Source: Syntrophomonadaceae bacterium (GTDB lineage: Bacteria > Bacillota > Dethiobacteria > DTU022). From it: a stretch of DNA of 5,707 nt. Below are positions 4,998 through 5,707 of this stretch, one piece after another (the first letter of the stretch is position 1; each line of letters opens with the position of its first letter). The position numbers and the translations under genes are program-made. Below the pieces are notes generated by a model that saw only the letters and a program-made list of their open reading frames with translations, was not told where the DNA came from and searched no databases. Where the stretch lies: assembly GCA_003566935.1 (NCBI GenBank), contig PXBM01000043.1:1-5707 (forward strand). Reading direction: 5' to 3'.

Positions 4998-5707
4998 TCA
5001 CTCTTTTTCCATCTTGTAAACCGGGATGTCTTCACCCTGCCAGACTATTTTCAGAATGCCGCTCAGTGCCGAGAGACGGCTGAAGAGAAAACTCTCATCA
5101 AAGTTCTGTGGGGCAACCAGGGCCAATTCAATTTCAACAACTTCTCTTTCAAGCGAAGAATCGTACTCGTGAGCCTGAAGGTAAGCTTTTTTGATATCCA
5201 ACTTGCTGTCACTGATCACCCCGGTAACCCTGCTCAGCATTCCGGGCTGATCCACTGCCTTGATCTGAAGAACTTTTATTCTGCGCCTCTGCAGGATTTT
5301 ACGGTCCACACGGCCCAGGTAGAGCAGGCTGATCAACACCAGCAGGGTCGCCAGCGCAGCACCGGCGTAAAAGCCGATACCTGTTGCCAGGCCGATTCCC
5401 GATACCACCCAGATCGATGCAGCCGTGGTTAGTCCCCTGACGCTGCCCCTCTGCTGCAGGATTGTGCCTGCGCCTAAAAAGCCAATCCCGGTGACGACCT
5501 GGGCTGCAATCCGGCCCGGGTCAAGTTGATAGCCGGTGCCAAATTCATTAAGAAAGCCATAGGCTGAGACCATCATGATCAGGGCTGATCCGGTACACAC
5601 TAAAATATGAGTTCTGAAACCAGCCGGCCGGTTGTGAGTCTCCCGTTCAAACCCCACCAACCCGCCGAAAATAACGGCCAGGCCTAACCTGAGGGCAATC
5701 TCCCATA
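4998..5707 (-). CDS. MgtC/SapB family membrane protein, N-terminus beyond the window
   Basis: The reading frame stays open to the right edge: bases 5661-5705 encode WEIALRLGLAVIFGG, which leads straight into LVGFERE. The TTG at 5660 is therefore an internal Leu codon and not the start; a few N-terminal residues are probably missing. The 235 visible residues hold about five hydrophobic segments (near 1-19, 32-52, 63-84, 93-111 and 112-131) with the family signatures GFERE, PAGFRTHILVCTGSAL (27-42), DPGRIAAQVVTGIGFLGAGT (62-81) and VRGLTTAASIWV (89-100). A cytoplasmic C-terminal region from about 143 to 222, beginning IKVLQIKAVDQPGMLSRV, looks like the ACT-like domain found in long MgtC proteins. 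MgtC members are linked to magnesium limitation and, in Salmonella, to inhibition of the F-type ATP synthase; most environmental members are uncharacterised. The gene converges on the + strand operon, so it is not part of that unit. Its promoter and any leader lie outside the window. Confidence 0.93.
   Translation of the reverse strand, partial: WEIALRLGLAVIFGGLVGFERETHNRPAGFRTHILVCTGSALIMMVSAYGFLNEFGTGYQLDPGRIAAQVVTGIGFLGAGTILQQRGSVRGLTTAASIWVVSGIGLATGIGFYAGAALATLLVLISLLYLGRVDRKILQRRRIKVLQIKAVDQPGMLSRVTGVISDSKLDIKKAYLQAHEYDSSLEREVVEIELALVAPQNFDESFLFSRLSALSGILKIVWQGEDIPVYKMEKE

Overview
The window carries five protein-coding genes at about 50% GC. Four lie head to tail on the + strand, and a fifth lies on the - strand and runs off the right edge. 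Strong AAGGAG/GAGGAG-type Shine-Dalgarno sequences, the gene types (iron alcohol dehydrogenase, APC permease, MgtC/SapB protein) and the style of the intergenic repeats suggest an anaerobic, Firmicutes-like bacterium. That assignment is an inference from general character; there is no rRNA or marker gene here.

Layout from left to right. Positions 36-1205 encode an iron-containing (group III) alcohol dehydrogenase with all four metal ligands but a Gln in place of the usual catalytic His. After a 94-bp gap with a weak palindromic operator-like site, 1300-2055 encodes a protein of the nucleotidyltransferase (AbiEii/MNT-like) fold with no recognisable partner antitoxin. After 48 bp, 2104-3750 encodes a roughly 12-TM APC-superfamily permease. 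A 71-bp gap holds a very G/C-skewed hairpin element with a G-quadruplex-capable strand. Positions 3822-4763 then encode a calcineurin-like metallophosphoesterase with a large charged helical insertion.

The 234 bp between the phosphoesterase and the convergent gene contain no gene but are rich in structure. A two-unit REP-like repeat begins inside the phosphoesterase stop codon. Two overlapping AT-rich palindromes follow, then two mutually exclusive hairpins, the second ending in a T6 tract like an intrinsic terminator. The - strand gene (4998 to beyond 5707) is an MgtC/SapB family membrane protein with a C-terminal ACT-like domain; its N-terminus lies outside the window.

The four + strand genes are spaced like an operon. 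A dehydrogenase next to an APC permease would fit uptake of an amino acid, amine or related solute and redox handling of an alcohol or aldehyde derived from it, but no substrate can be read from the sequence. The nucleotidyltransferase-fold protein and the phosphoesterase have no obvious place in such a pathway. No clear defence system, CRISPR array, transposase or RNA gene is visible. The most distinctive signals are the repeat and hairpin elements bracketing the phosphoesterase, the variant active site of the dehydrogenase and the orphan nucleotidyltransferase-fold gene.
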